Positions 35,850-45,117 of a stretch of 48,404 nucleotides of DNA are shown here, piece by piece. Made by a program: the position numbers and the translations under genes. The notes beneath the pieces are model-generated. The model was not told the DNA's origin. It made no database searches and saw only the letters and a program-made list of their open reading frames with translations. Position 1 is the stretch's first letter; the number at the start of each line of letters is the position of its first letter. This DNA is from an uncultured Acholeplasmatales bacterium (GTDB lineage Bacteria; Bacillota_I; Bacilli_A; Acholeplasmatales; Anaeroplasmataceae): positions 1 through 48,404 of the forward strand of contig CALUXR010000013.1 in NCBI GenBank assembly GCA_944324795.1. Direction: 5' to 3'.

Positions 35850-37532
35850 ATGGAAAAAGTTATTAATCGTAAAGATTTAGCCTTTTTCGCTCTAGGTGGA
35901 CTGGGTGAAGTGGGCAAAAATATGTACATTTTACAATATGATAATCAGATTTTCATTATTGATGCAGGAATTTTATTCCCTGATGAACACTTACTAGGCG
36001 TTGATTATGTAATTCCTGATTTTTCTTATTTAAAACAAAACGAGGAAAAGATTCAAGGTCTTTTTATTACACATGCCCATGAAGATCATATTGGTGGTAT
36101 TCCATATTTATTAAAACAAGTAAAAATCCCTAAAATCTACGCTGCTGGGATCGCAGTTGACTTAATTCAAAATAAATTAATGGAACATAAAGACCTTCCA
36201 CCTATTCAAATTGTTGAATTTAAATCTTATTTTACATATAAATTTAAAGAAATCGAATTATCTTTTATTAGACTTAATCATTCAATTCCTGATAGTTTCG
36301 CATTTGTCTTTAAAACCCCATATGGCAATTTCGTTCACACTGGTGATTTTAAAATTGATTTTACACCAGTAGGTCCACAAGCTGAATATGAAAAACTTGC
36401 TAAACTTGGTAGCGAAGGGGTCTTATGTTTAGCAGCCGATTCTACTAATGCTTTAGTTCCTGGCTTTACTGAATCGGAACAAAAAATTGGTAAATCAATT
36501 AAAGAATTATTCACCCATATTAAAGGTAGAGCAATTGTTGCTACTTTTGCTTCTAATATTTATAGAGTTTCCCAAATTGTTGAAGCCTCAGTTATAAATA
36601 AAAGAAAAGTAGCTGTTTTTGGTCGTTCAATGGCTAAAACGATCGAAATAGGTCAACAAGTTGGTTATATTAAACCACCTAAAGGAACAATCATTGAACC
36701 AGAAGATATCGTTAATTATAAACCTGAAGAAATAACATTACTTTGTACTGGTTCTCAAGGTGAACCTCTAGCAGCATTATCAAGAATTGCTGGTGGAACA
36801 CATAAACAAATCAAACTTATTCCTGGTGATACTATTATCTTTTCTTCAAATCCAATCCCAGGTAACCAAGAAGGTGTCAATAAAACAATTAATTTATTAA
36901 TTAAAAACGGTTGTAATGTTATAACTCATAGTCCATTAACTGACACACATACTTCTGGTCACGCTAGTCAAGGAGAATTAAAATTAATTCAAGCTCTTCT
37001 TAAGCCTAAATATTTCTTACCAGTTCATGGTGAATATCGTATGCAAAGAGTACATGCTGATTTAGCTATTTCTTGTGGAGTAAAAAAAGAAAATGCCTTT
37101 GTTCTTGAAAATGGTGATGTATTTTCAGTAAATGAAAGAGGGGCTAGAATTGCTGGCCACGTTCATTATGGTGAAGTTTATATTGATGGTAATCAAATAG
37201 GTGATGTATCGGGTTCAATTATAAGAGAACGTAAAGTCTTATCTGAAGATGGCCTATTTAGTTTAGTCATTACAATATGCCCAGATAAAAAAATATTACC
37301 AATCGACCCTCAAGTAGTTTCAAGAGGTTTCATCTATATGAAAGATAGTGAAGATTTAACTCGCCATATTGTAGATTTAGCTAAACGTTTTATTATAAAT
37401 GAAATGAATAAAGTTAAATTAGTTAACTTAAATATTTTAAAATATAATGTTCAAGATTATTTAACTAAATTAATATATGATGAAACAGATCGTAAACCAA
37501 TGATATTACCTATATTTATGGTTTTAAAATAA
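35850..37532 (+). CDS. rnj: Ribonuclease J
   Basis: RNase J is a 5'-3' exonuclease and endonuclease central to mRNA decay in Gram-positives. The 560-residue product is a beta-CASP metallo-lactamase with the zinc motif THAHEDHIGG (His75, His77, Asp79, His80), HTGDFKID, the beta-CASP motifs (FASNIYRV, FGRSM), then HASQGELKL and PVHGEYRM, and a C-terminal domain. One paralogue is seen here; whether it is J1 or J2 cannot be decided from the sequence alone. AAAGGTG precedes the ATG. Confidence 0.96.
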   Translation: MEKVINRKDLAFFALGGLGEVGKNMYILQYDNQIFIIDAGILFPDEHLLGVDYVIPDFSYLKQNEEKIQGLFITHAHEDHIGGIPYLLKQVKIPKIYAAGIAVDLIQNKLMEHKDLPPIQIVEFKSYFTYKFKEIELSFIRLNHSIPDSFAFVFKTPYGNFVHTGDFKIDFTPVGPQAEYEKLAKLGSEGVLCLAADSTNALVPGFTESEQKIGKSIKELFTHIKGRAIVATFASNIYRVSQIVEASVINKRKVAVFGRSMAKTIEIGQQVGYIKPPKGTIIEPEDIVNYKPEEITLLCTGSQGEPLAALSRIAGGTHKQIKLIPGDTIIFSSNPIPGNQEGVNKTINLLIKNGCNVITHSPLTDTHTSGHASQGELKLIQALLKPKYFLPVHGEYRMQRVHADLAISCGVKKENAFVLENGDVFSVNERGARIAGHVHYGEVYIDGNQIGDVSGSIIRERKVLSEDGLFSLVITICPDKKILPIDPQVVSRGFIYMKDSEDLTRHIVDLAKRFIINEMNKVKLVNLNILKYNVQDYLTKLIYDETDRKPMILPIFMVLK

Positions 37533-37547
37533 TAAAATTGACATTTT

Positions 37548-37582
37548 AAAGTAGTTATATAATGAAATATAGCTACTTTTTT
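37548..37582 (+). terminator. RNase J terminator
   Basis: AAAGTAG...CTACTTTTTT, with extra TATAT/ATATA pairing inside the stem, ends 50 nt after the stop. Confidence 0.75.
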
Positions 37583-37606
37583 AATCAATTATAAGGAGAA
37601 TTTATA

Positions 37607-37717
37607 ATGGCAATACTATTTGTAAAAAATTTATCTGGTAGTTTTAATGACGAATATATCGGTCATAAGATTATTAATTCATTTGTTTTGATTATAAATA
37701 TTTATTTATATACTTAA
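37607..37717 (+). CDS. 36-residue reading frame, perhaps a gene fragment
   Basis: An ATG 6 nt after AAGGAGA opens a 36-codon frame beginning MAILFVKNLSGSFNDEYIGH and ending in a hydrophobic, Ile/Tyr-rich tail. The good ribosome site and protein-like first half, followed by a low-complexity tail, suggest the remaining 5' end of a larger gene whose rest has been lost. TTGACA stands at 37538-37543, inside the RNase J terminator region. I do not recognise the parent family. Confidence 0.35.
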   Translation: MAILFVKNLSGSFNDEYIGHKIINSFVLIINIYLYT

Positions 37718-37763
37718 ATAAAGTTAAGCTAACAATAAAAAATATAATGACTGATTTTAAAAT

Positions 37764-37790
37764 AAAAAAGGCTTTATTAAGCCCTTTTTT
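37764..37790. terminator. Terminator of the gmk-uvrC-exonuclease operon
   Basis: AAAAAGGGCTT-AATA-AAGCCTTTTTT on the minus strand; the mirror reading on the plus strand also ends in T-runs, so it is bidirectional. It shares its core with 24670-24683. Confidence 0.75.
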
Positions 37791-38637
37791 ATATACTTAT
37801 TTTATCATTTAATACATCTTGAGAAAATGCTTTATAAACTTTATATGTGATATAGGCATCACTTAATGCGTTGTGAATTTGAATTAATTCTTTATTATAA
37901 TATTTATCATATAAATTAAATAACCCATATTCATTTAAATGATGATAATAATTTTGAATTAAAGAAGATAAATTAATTATTCTAGCATATTGTAATATAT
38001 CTGGTAAATTATAAGCATTAAAACTTCTTTTTAAAGTTAAAATATCATTCTTTCCATAGACAATGATGGTTGGATGATATTTTTTTATTATTTGTTTAAA
38101 ATCTTTATAAGCTCTATAAAAAGAAATAGCTTCATTATAAAATTCTCTCTTTTTAATATTTAAAAAATTACAAGTACGAGAATTAATTTCTTCTTCTGGC
38201 TTAACATATTTTGAATAATTTATTAAGCTATGACCAAATTTATCATATAAAATATACGCTGCTTGAATAATTTCGCTATTAAAACTACCTCTACTATTAT
38301 ATGGTGGCATAGTCATTTCTAGATCTAAGACTAAAACATTATTAATATTTTTTAATAAATATTTTAATACTTTTATATTTTCTTCTTTTGCAAAATATAC
38401 CTTATTTAATAATAATGATTTTAATTTATTAATATAATATGCTTGATAACAAATATATTTATCATATTTTTTAGGTTCTAAAACCTCTAAATCGATAAAA
38501 TTACCATTACTTAAATAATTTTTAAAAGTATGCATTAAAGAACGTTTAAAATAAATATAATACATTTGTGATTGAGTTTTAACTTTATATATTCTTTTAC
38601 TCTTATCAACTTCATATATTTGACCATAAAAACGCAT
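37789..38637 (-). CDS. DEDDh-type 3'-5' exonuclease domain protein
   Basis: The 282-residue product has an N-terminal stretch (1-95) of unknown fold, rich in Lys and Tyr, then an exonuclease domain of the DnaQ/KapD superfamily. Exo I is VLDLEMT (Asp105, Glu107), Exo II is probably the acidic YGKNDILTL, and Exo III is HNALSDAY with the paired His and Asp. It follows uvrC by 5 bp, with GAGGA inside the uvrC end. An operon with UvrC suggests DNA processing, but an RNA substrate cannot be excluded. KapD-like proteins are the nearest I can name. Confidence 0.75.
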   Translation of the reverse strand: MRFYGQIYEVDKSKRIYKVKTQSQMYYIYFKRSLMHTFKNYLSNGNFIDLEVLEPKKYDKYICYQAYYINKLKSLLLNKVYFAKEENIKVLKYLLKNINNVLVLDLEMTMPPYNSRGSFNSEIIQAAYILYDKFGHSLINYSKYVKPEEEINSRTCNFLNIKKREFYNEAISFYRAYKDFKQIIKKYHPTIIVYGKNDILTLKRSFNAYNLPDILQYARIINLSSLIQNYYHHLNEYGLFNLYDKYYNKELIQIHNALSDAYITYKVYKAFSQDVLNDKISI

Positions 38638-38642
38638 TTATA

Positions 38643-40403
38643 TCATTCCTCATTCAATTTTTTTAATATTTCTATGGCTACATCTTTAGGGATACCAATA
38701 TTTACTATATCATCAACACTAGCCTTTTTTATCGCATCAATTGTAATAAATTCTTTTAATAACTTTTCTTTTCTAGCTTTACCTAAACCACTAATTCCAT
38801 CAAGACGCGAAGAAAATAAACCCTTAGCTTTAACTGATCTAAAAAATGAAATCGCAAAGTCATGAACTTTTTGACTAATATTTGCTAACAATAAATATAC
38901 TTGACTGTTTTTTGAAATTTGTATTTCTTGATCATTATAATATAATACATTAGCTTTATGATGTTCATCTTTTTGAATTCCTGCAACAGGAATATTTAGA
39001 TTAAGACTTTTTAAGACTTCTAAGCAAGCATGAACTTGAATAGCTCCACCATCCATTAAAATTAAATCAGCCATACTTTTATCTTCCATACTTAATCTTA
39101 AATATCTTCTATAAACTACTTCTTTCATCGTTTCATAGTCATTTGCCCCTTTAACTGTTTTTACATGATATTTACGAAATAAACTTGGGGCAGGTCGACC
39201 ATTTTTATAAACAACTAAAGCAGAAATCGGATATTCACCAAATAAATTAGAATTATCAAATGATTCAATTGTATAAGGTGTATTAATATTTAAAATTTTA
39301 CCTAATTCTTCAATAGTTGAAATGTCTCTTAAAGCTTTATTTTGTTTCATTAAAAATCTAGTTTCTAAATCTTTTTTAGCATTTTCTAATGCCATATCTA
39401 AAACTTCTACTTTTTGTCCTTTTTGAGGATTAATAAATTTTGTATTTAAAATGGTTGCTAAATCTAAATCATTATATTTTTCTTCTAAAAAGATTTCTTT
39501 AGGTACGACATTTAATTCATAATATTGACTAATAAAACTATTAAAAGTTTCAATAACATCATTAATAATAGGAATTATTGAACTATAATTACCAATAATG
39601 ACACCATTACGCATCATTAAAATATGAATTGCTAAATTATCATCTTTAATATAAGTTCCGATATAATCTGCATTAATATTATTATTCAAATCAATTTTTT
39701 GTTTATCGACAGTACTATTAATAGAATTTATTTGGTCGCGATAATACATAGCTTTTTCAAATTCTAATTTTAGACTTGCTTCATTCATTTTTTCTTCTAA
39801 TAATTTAATAACGTCAGTAGTTTTACCATTTAAAAAATCAATTATTTTTTTCTTATAATTAGAATAATCAATTTCATCTTTATTAATACAAGGAGCTAAA
39901 CATTGTTTTAAGTGATAATATAAACATTCTTTTTTAGGAATTATCCGACATTTTCTTAAAGGAAATAATTCGTTTAATAAATTGCAAGTTAAGCGAGCCG
40001 CCTTAACATTAGGATATGGTCCAAAATATCTTGCAAAATTTCTTTTTCTTGCTTCTCTTGTTACTATTAAACGAGGATTTTTTTCATTAGTTAATGCAAT
40101 ATATGGATATGTTTTATCATCTTTTAACATAATATTATATTTAGGATCATATTGTTTAATTAAATTGATTTCTAAAACAAAACTTTCTTTATTTGAAGCA
40201 CATATAATATAATCAAAATTATCAATTTCACTAACTAATTTTGTAGTTTTGGCATTATGAACACCATGAAAATAACTTCTAACCCGATTTTTTAAATTTT
40301 TAGCTTTACCAACATAAATAATCGTGCCATTAATATCTTTCATTAAATAACAGCCTGGTTGGTCTGGCAATATTTCTAATTTTAATTTAATTTCTTCATT
40401 CAT
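38643..40403 (-). CDS. uvrC: Excinuclease ABC subunit C
   Basis: UvrC makes both incisions in nucleotide excision repair with UvrB. The 586-residue product has the GIY-YIG nuclease (GCYLMKDINGTIIYVGKAKNLKNRVRSYF, key residues Gly-Tyr and Tyr-Val-Gly), a UVR motif (LEFEKAMYYRDQI), the RNase H-like 5' nuclease domain (SFDNSNLFGEYPISALV, LMDGGAIQV) and a C-terminal helix-hairpin-helix. It follows the rpoZ terminator directly and has no visible Shine-Dalgarno, so it may be weakly translated or use an unmapped start. The N-terminus matches the family well. Confidence 0.96.
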   Translation of the reverse strand: MNEEIKLKLEILPDQPGCYLMKDINGTIIYVGKAKNLKNRVRSYFHGVHNAKTTKLVSEIDNFDYIICASNKESFVLEINLIKQYDPKYNIMLKDDKTYPYIALTNEKNPRLIVTREARKRNFARYFGPYPNVKAARLTCNLLNELFPLRKCRIIPKKECLYYHLKQCLAPCINKDEIDYSNYKKKIIDFLNGKTTDVIKLLEEKMNEASLKLEFEKAMYYRDQINSINSTVDKQKIDLNNNINADYIGTYIKDDNLAIHILMMRNGVIIGNYSSIIPIINDVIETFNSFISQYYELNVVPKEIFLEEKYNDLDLATILNTKFINPQKGQKVEVLDMALENAKKDLETRFLMKQNKALRDISTIEELGKILNINTPYTIESFDNSNLFGEYPISALVVYKNGRPAPSLFRKYHVKTVKGANDYETMKEVVYRRYLRLSMEDKSMADLILMDGGAIQVHACLEVLKSLNLNIPVAGIQKDEHHKANVLYYNDQEIQISKNSQVYLLLANISQKVHDFAISFFRSVKAKGLFSSRLDGISGLGKARKEKLLKEFITIDAIKKASVDDIVNIGIPKDVAIEILKKLNEE

Positions 40404-40412
40404 AATTATAAA

Positions 40413-40436
40413 AAAAACGATTAATTAATCGTTTTT
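40413..40436 (-). terminator. Terminator between rpoZ and uvrC
   Basis: AAAAACGATTAATTAATCGTTTTT is a perfect palindrome with a T-run on the minus strand, overlapping the rpoZ stop. It should limit read-through into uvrC. Confidence 0.75.
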
Positions 40437-40664
40437 ATCATCACTAAAAGTGATAGTTGTATCTCCAGCTAATATTTCTTCTAAAGCTTGACCAATGGCT
40501 TTTTTACATTTTGGATGTGGTAAAGAAGTATATTGTTCTTCTTCGATTATTTTAGCTCTTTTTGCTGCAACATAAGCTAATTTATATTTTGAATCTATAA
40601 CCTTAAGTAAGGCATCAATTGAAGGGTAACGCATACCATCAACTTTTTCATCATTATCGTACAT
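40425..40664 (-). CDS. rpoZ: RNA polymerase omega subunit
   Basis: Omega helps fold and hold the beta' subunit. The 79-residue product has MRYPSIDALLKVIDSKYKLAYVAAKRAK, matching the omega N-terminal helix with its conserved Ser-Lys-Tyr and Ala-Lys-Arg-Ala positions. I start at the ATG at 40664 because GGAGG lies just upstream; an ATG at 40679 would place it inside the gene. It follows gmk, as in most Firmicutes. Confidence 0.92.
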   Translation of the reverse strand: MYDNDEKVDGMRYPSIDALLKVIDSKYKLAYVAAKRAKIIEEEQYTSLPHPKCKKAIGQALEEILAGDTTITFSDDKND

Positions 40665-40700
40665 ATAATTTACCTCCATTAATATATTTTAACATATCTT

Positions 40701-41321
40701 CTAATTTCCTTCAATAAGTTTCATATATTTATGAATTGATCTTTCTGTCTTTGCATGTTCAGCTCTAATAATGGCCATTATTCTATCTGCTGCATTAACA
40801 ACTTCATCATTAACAACAATATAATCATACTTATAAGCTAATTTAAATTCTCTATTGGCTTTATTAATTCTTTCTTCAATAACTTGTTCAGTTTCAGTTC
40901 CTCGAGATCTTAATCTTTGATATAAGGCTTCTTTTGAAGGTGGAACTAAGAAAATCAAAACCGCATCTTTAACTTTATCACGGACTTGTAAAGCACCATC
41001 GACTTCAATTTCTAAAATTACCTCTTTACCTAAAGATAATTGTTCTTCAACTTTATCTAAAGGCGTACCGTAATAATTACCAACAAATTCGGCATATTCT
41101 AAAAATTTACCTTCAGCAATACGCTTTTCAAACTCTTCTTTTGATACAAAATAATAATCAACGCCATCAACTTCACCTGGGCGTTTTTTTCTTGTTGTCA
41201 TAGATACACTATAAACAAAGTTTTGTTCAGGCATTTGAAACAATGCTTTTCTAACAGTTCCCTTACCAACACCAGAAGGTCCTGATAATACAACTAGCAA
41301 TCCGCGTTCATTAAGTTTCAT
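40701..41321 (-). CDS. gmk: Guanylate kinase
   Basis: Gmk phosphorylates GMP to GDP. The 206-residue product has the P-loop SGPSGVGKGT, the GMP-binding SMTTRKKRPGEVDGVDYYFVS and EYAEFVGNYYGTP, and the lid with SRGTETEQVIEERI. The ATG at 41321 is chosen because AAAGGGGAT precedes it; the TTG at 41339 would overlap that site. It is the first gene of gmk-rpoZ-uvrC-exonuclease. Confidence 0.96.
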   Translation of the reverse strand: MKLNERGLLVVLSGPSGVGKGTVRKALFQMPEQNFVYSVSMTTRKKRPGEVDGVDYYFVSKEEFEKRIAEGKFLEYAEFVGNYYGTPLDKVEEQLSLGKEVILEIEVDGALQVRDKVKDAVLIFLVPPSKEALYQRLRSRGTETEQVIEERINKANREFKLAYKYDYIVVNDEVVNAADRIMAIIRAEHAKTERSIHKYMKLIEGN

Positions 41322-41353
41322 ATCATTATCCCCTTTCAATAGAAATTATTTGA

Positions 41354-41382
41354 ATTATAGCATTTTTTTCTTTATTTAACAA
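41354..41382 (-). promoter_or_regulatory. gmk promoter, extended -10
   Basis: TTGTTA (41377-41382), 17 nt, TATAAT (41354-41359) with TGC before the -10: the shared 11-mer ATGCTATAATT. Confidence 0.8.
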
Positions 41383-41410
41383 CATTTTTTTATGAAATTG
41401 TTCATAAGTC

Positions 41411-41433
41411 AAAAAAGGCAGTTATAAACTGCC
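41411..41433 (-). terminator. hydCBA operon terminator
   Basis: GGCAGT-TTATA-ACTGCC followed by TTTTTT on the minus strand, touching the hydA stop codon. Confidence 0.85.
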
Positions 41434-43232
41434 TACTCTCCTTGATAATAGCCATCAGTATCTGGTTCAGGATATCTAACACGATGCTTATTATAAGTTG
41501 TATGTAATATCTTATGGGCGATGACAGAACCTGGTTCATCTAAGAAATCTTCATATAATTTTTGAATATCTTTATTTAAATGACTTCTTCTAACCTCTTT
41601 TTTCTTATCTATTTCATATAATACTTTAGCTCTCTTAGTAACATAAGTATCTCTAATATCATCATCTTCATTAGGTAAGAATAGTTCTTTAACAAATGGT
41701 TGACCGCCACCATTAATACAGCCACCAGGACAACCCATAATTTCAATGAAATCAAATTTTGATTTACCTGCCTTAATTTGTTCTAATAAAATTTTAGCAT
41801 TCTTCATACCACTAGCTACAGCTAAATGATATGTTATACCATTTATTTCTAAACTTGCTTCTTTAATTCCTTTTAGACCACGAACAGGCTTATATTCTAC
41901 TGGTTCTAATTCACCACCAGTTAAATAATGATAAGCAGTTCTAACAGCCGCTTCCATAACGCCACCTGTAACACCAAAGATCGCACTAGCACCGCTATAT
42001 TCACTAATTAAATCATTATCAAATTCTTCATCAGGTAATTTTTTCCAGCTAATACCAGCTCTTCTAATGATTTTTGCAAGTTCTCTTGTCGTTAAAACAA
42101 CATCTACATCTTTAATACCGTCGACATTATTTTCTTTTCTTTCTTTTTCATATTTTTTAGCTGTACATGGCATAATAGAAACAACACATATTTTTGTTCT
42201 ATCTAAATGATGTTTTTCAGCATAATAAGTTTTAATTATTGCCCCCATCATCTCATGAGGAGATTTACAACTTGATAGGTGTCCAAGCAATTCTGGGTAA
42301 TAATATTCAATATAATTAACCCAACCTGGACTACAAGATGTAATCATTGGCATCATCGCTTTAGTTGTAACACGGTGAATCCATTCATTTGCTTCTTCCA
42401 TAATAGTCAAATCAGCCCCAAAGTTTGTATCAAAAACTCGATAAAAACCAAGACGATGTAGCGCTGCAACCATTTTACCAGTAGCTTTAGTGCCTATTTT
42501 TTCGCCAAATTCTTCACCAATAGCTGCCCTTACAGCAGGAGCTGTCTGAACGATAACAATTTTACCATCAGCAAATGCTTTATCAAGTTTATCAATTTCT
42601 GAATGTTCCATCAATGCTCCGGTTGGACAAACTAATGTACATTGACCACATTCAATACATGGAACATTCGCAAATGATCTATTTTCTGCAGGACCAACGA
42701 CCGTTTTAAAACCTCTTTTTTCAAATCCTAAAATACCAAGTCCTTGAATATCTTTACAAGTTTCAATACATCTGCCACATAATATACATTTTGAAGTATC
42801 ACGAATAATACCATAGGCTAAAGAATCATATGTAGTAGGTGTTTTAGCACCTGCATACATATCTGGTCTAGCACCTACAATACGTGAAACTTCTAATAAT
42901 TCACATTGACCATTTTTAGGACAAGATTGACAATCAAATGAATGGTTAGATAAAAGAAGCTCAACACTTGTTCTTCTAGCTTGGACAGCCTCTGGGTCAT
43001 TGATACTAACCTCAAGACCATCACTTAAAGGATAAGCACATGATGGTACTAATCTTCTTTCTCCTTTTACTTTAACTAAACATACTCTACAAGATGCTAA
43101 ACTACATTTACCATTTTGCCATGAACATAAACTAGGAACATTATAACCACAAGTTCTTAACGCTTCTAATAAAGTTTGTTTATCATCAACTTCATATTTA
43201 ATTCCTTCAACTGTAATATTAATCTTACTCAT
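41433..43232 (-). CDS. hydA: [FeFe]-hydrogenase catalytic subunit HydA
   Basis: HydA makes H2 from protons, here as part of an NAD-linked trimer. The 599-residue product has an N-terminal [2Fe-2S] domain (Cys36, 43, 48, 51, 65), a His-Cys3 cluster (HSFDCQSCPKNGQC, 97-110), two [4Fe-4S] motifs (150-160 and 192-202) and the H-cluster domain. Its three motifs are TSCSPGW (298-304), MPCTAKK (354-360) and MGCPGGCINGGGQP (499-512). The first motif has Ser301 where TSCCPxW is common. The C-terminal tail (RSHLNKDIQKLYEDFLDEPGS) is complete. It is the last gene behind hydB (9-bp gap). Maturases HydEFG are not in the window. Confidence 0.95.
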   Translation of the reverse strand: MSKINITVEGIKYEVDDKQTLLEALRTCGYNVPSLCSWQNGKCSLASCRVCLVKVKGERRLVPSCAYPLSDGLEVSINDPEAVQARRTSVELLLSNHSFDCQSCPKNGQCELLEVSRIVGARPDMYAGAKTPTTYDSLAYGIIRDTSKCILCGRCIETCKDIQGLGILGFEKRGFKTVVGPAENRSFANVPCIECGQCTLVCPTGALMEHSEIDKLDKAFADGKIVIVQTAPAVRAAIGEEFGEKIGTKATGKMVAALHRLGFYRVFDTNFGADLTIMEEANEWIHRVTTKAMMPMITSCSPGWVNYIEYYYPELLGHLSSCKSPHEMMGAIIKTYYAEKHHLDRTKICVVSIMPCTAKKYEKERKENNVDGIKDVDVVLTTRELAKIIRRAGISWKKLPDEEFDNDLISEYSGASAIFGVTGGVMEAAVRTAYHYLTGGELEPVEYKPVRGLKGIKEASLEINGITYHLAVASGMKNAKILLEQIKAGKSKFDFIEIMGCPGGCINGGGQPFVKELFLPNEDDDIRDTYVTKRAKVLYEIDKKKEVRRSHLNKDIQKLYEDFLDEPGSVIAHKILHTTYNKHRVRYPEPDTDGYYQGE

Positions 43233-43241
43233 AGGACACCT

Positions 43242-45113
43242 CTAGCTCTTTGAAATAGCGTGGAACATACAAGATTGGAAACATACGCCACATTTTACAC
43301 ATTTAGTTTGATCGATAACAAATGGTACTTTACCAACAACACCTGTGATAGCTCCTGTTGGACAATTTTTAGCACAAACAGAACATTTTTTACATCTATC
43401 AGGATCAATTTTATAACTCATCAAGCTCTTACATACGCCGGCATCACATTTTTTATCGACGATATGACGAACATATACATCTCTAAATTTATGTAATGTT
43501 GATAATACCGGATTAGCTGCAGTTTGTCCAAGACCACATAAACTACCAACTCTTAAAGAATGTGATAATTCTTCAAGTCTATCAAGGTCTGACAATTCAC
43601 CTTGACCACTTGTGATTTTATCTAATATTTCTAATAATCTCTTAGTTCCAATTCGACATTGACTACATTTACCACATGATTCATCACAAATAAATTCTAA
43701 ATAGAATTTAGCAACATCGACCATACAGTTATCTTCATCCATAACTATAGCGCCACCAGAGCCCATCATTGAGCCTTTTTCTACTAAATTATCAAAATCT
43801 ATTGGTGTATCTAGTTCTTGAAGTGTTAAACAACCGCCACTAGGTCCACCTGTTTGAATAGCTTGGAAACGTTTATTATTAGGTATACCTTCGCCAATAT
43901 CATATATTAATTCTCTTAAAGTAGTTCCCATTGGCACTTCAACTAATCCAACATTTTTAACTTTACCACCTAAAGCAAATACTTTAGTTCCTTTAGATTT
44001 AGTAGTCCCAATTGAACTAAATTTCTCAAAACCTTCTCTTAAAATATATGGTATATTAGCTAATGTTTCAACATTATTAATAATAGTTGGTTTACCCCAC
44101 AAGCCACTAACAGCTGGAAATGGTGGACGTGGACGTGGCATACCTCTTTTACCTTCAATAGAATTAATCAAGGCTGTTTCTTCACCACAGACAAAGGCAC
44201 CTGCCCCAAGACGAATATGAGCTCTAAAATTGAAACCAGTTCCTAAAATGTTGTCACCAAGTAATCCTAATTCTTCTAAGGATTTAATCGCTTTACGAAG
44301 TCTATCAACAGCTACAGGATATTCGGCTCTTACATAAAAATAACCGTTTTCTGCACCTATTGCATAACCCGCAATCATCATACCTTCAATAACGTTAATT
44401 GGATTTCCTTCTAAAATAGAACGATCCATAAAAGCACCTGGGTCGCCCTCATCACCATTACAAATTACATATTTAGTATCGTTTTTTTGGTCATAAGCAA
44501 ATTGCCATTTCTTACCTGTTGGAAATCCACCGCCACCACGACCTCTTAAACCACTTTTTAAAACGGTATCAATGACACTTTGTCTTTCCATACTTAAGGC
44601 TTTAACTAAACCTTTCATCGCATCATAGCCTAATGCTTCATGAATATTTTCTGGATTTATAACCCCACAACCATGTAAAGCTATACGCATTTGTTTATGA
44701 TAAAAAGGAATATCATCTTGACGAGGATGTTTAATTTTAGTATTTGGATCTTCATAAACTAATTCTTCAACAATTTGTCCCCCACAAATATCAATATCCA
44801 TAATTTTTTTAACATCACTAACTTTTACCATTCTATATAAAGTATCTTCAGGATAAATCTTAACAAATGGACCTTGAGAACAGAATCCAAAACAACCAAC
44901 TATATTAACAGTTACTTTATATGCTAGATTTCGTTCTTCAATTTCTTTTTGAAATGCATTTAATATTTCTTTTGAATTAGAAGATATACAACCAGTACCA
45001 CCACAAATTACAATGTGGCGAAGATGATTTTCACCACCTAATTTATCGGCAAAATTATGTGTATCTTCAATAATAACTTTTTCTAATTCATCAATTGTTT
45101 TTATTTCTGCCAT
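43242..45113 (-). CDS. hydB: NuoF-like subunit HydB of the NAD-linked hydrogenase
   Basis: HydB binds FMN and NAD(H) and is thought to be the site of electron bifurcation in HydABC enzymes. The 623-residue product has an N-terminal thioredoxin-like [2Fe-2S] domain (about 30-120: GTGCISS, VGCFGFCSQGP), the NuoF flavin/NAD core (RGRGGGGFPTGKKW, ICNGDEGDPGAF, GAGAYVCGEETAL-like GAGAFVCGEETAL), an SLBB region, the cluster CGKCSQCRIG, and two C-terminal [4Fe-4S] motifs (CKKCSVCAKNCP, CVKCGVCFQSC). It is four bases after hydC. The domain set matches bifurcating HydB. Confidence 0.96.
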   Translation of the reverse strand: MAEIKTIDELEKVIIEDTHNFADKLGGENHLRHIVICGGTGCISSNSKEILNAFQKEIEERNLAYKVTVNIVGCFGFCSQGPFVKIYPEDTLYRMVKVSDVKKIMDIDICGGQIVEELVYEDPNTKIKHPRQDDIPFYHKQMRIALHGCGVINPENIHEALGYDAMKGLVKALSMERQSVIDTVLKSGLRGRGGGGFPTGKKWQFAYDQKNDTKYVICNGDEGDPGAFMDRSILEGNPINVIEGMMIAGYAIGAENGYFYVRAEYPVAVDRLRKAIKSLEELGLLGDNILGTGFNFRAHIRLGAGAFVCGEETALINSIEGKRGMPRPRPPFPAVSGLWGKPTIINNVETLANIPYILREGFEKFSSIGTTKSKGTKVFALGGKVKNVGLVEVPMGTTLRELIYDIGEGIPNNKRFQAIQTGGPSGGCLTLQELDTPIDFDNLVEKGSMMGSGGAIVMDEDNCMVDVAKFYLEFICDESCGKCSQCRIGTKRLLEILDKITSGQGELSDLDRLEELSHSLRVGSLCGLGQTAANPVLSTLHKFRDVYVRHIVDKKCDAGVCKSLMSYKIDPDRCKKCSVCAKNCPTGAITGVVGKVPFVIDQTKCVKCGVCFQSCMFHAISKS

Positions 45114-45117
45114 AATT

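Noticed and set aside
43260-43496. Plus-strand frame inside hydB
   Set aside because: It is antisense to the conserved ferredoxin-like domain of HydB; no expression signals.
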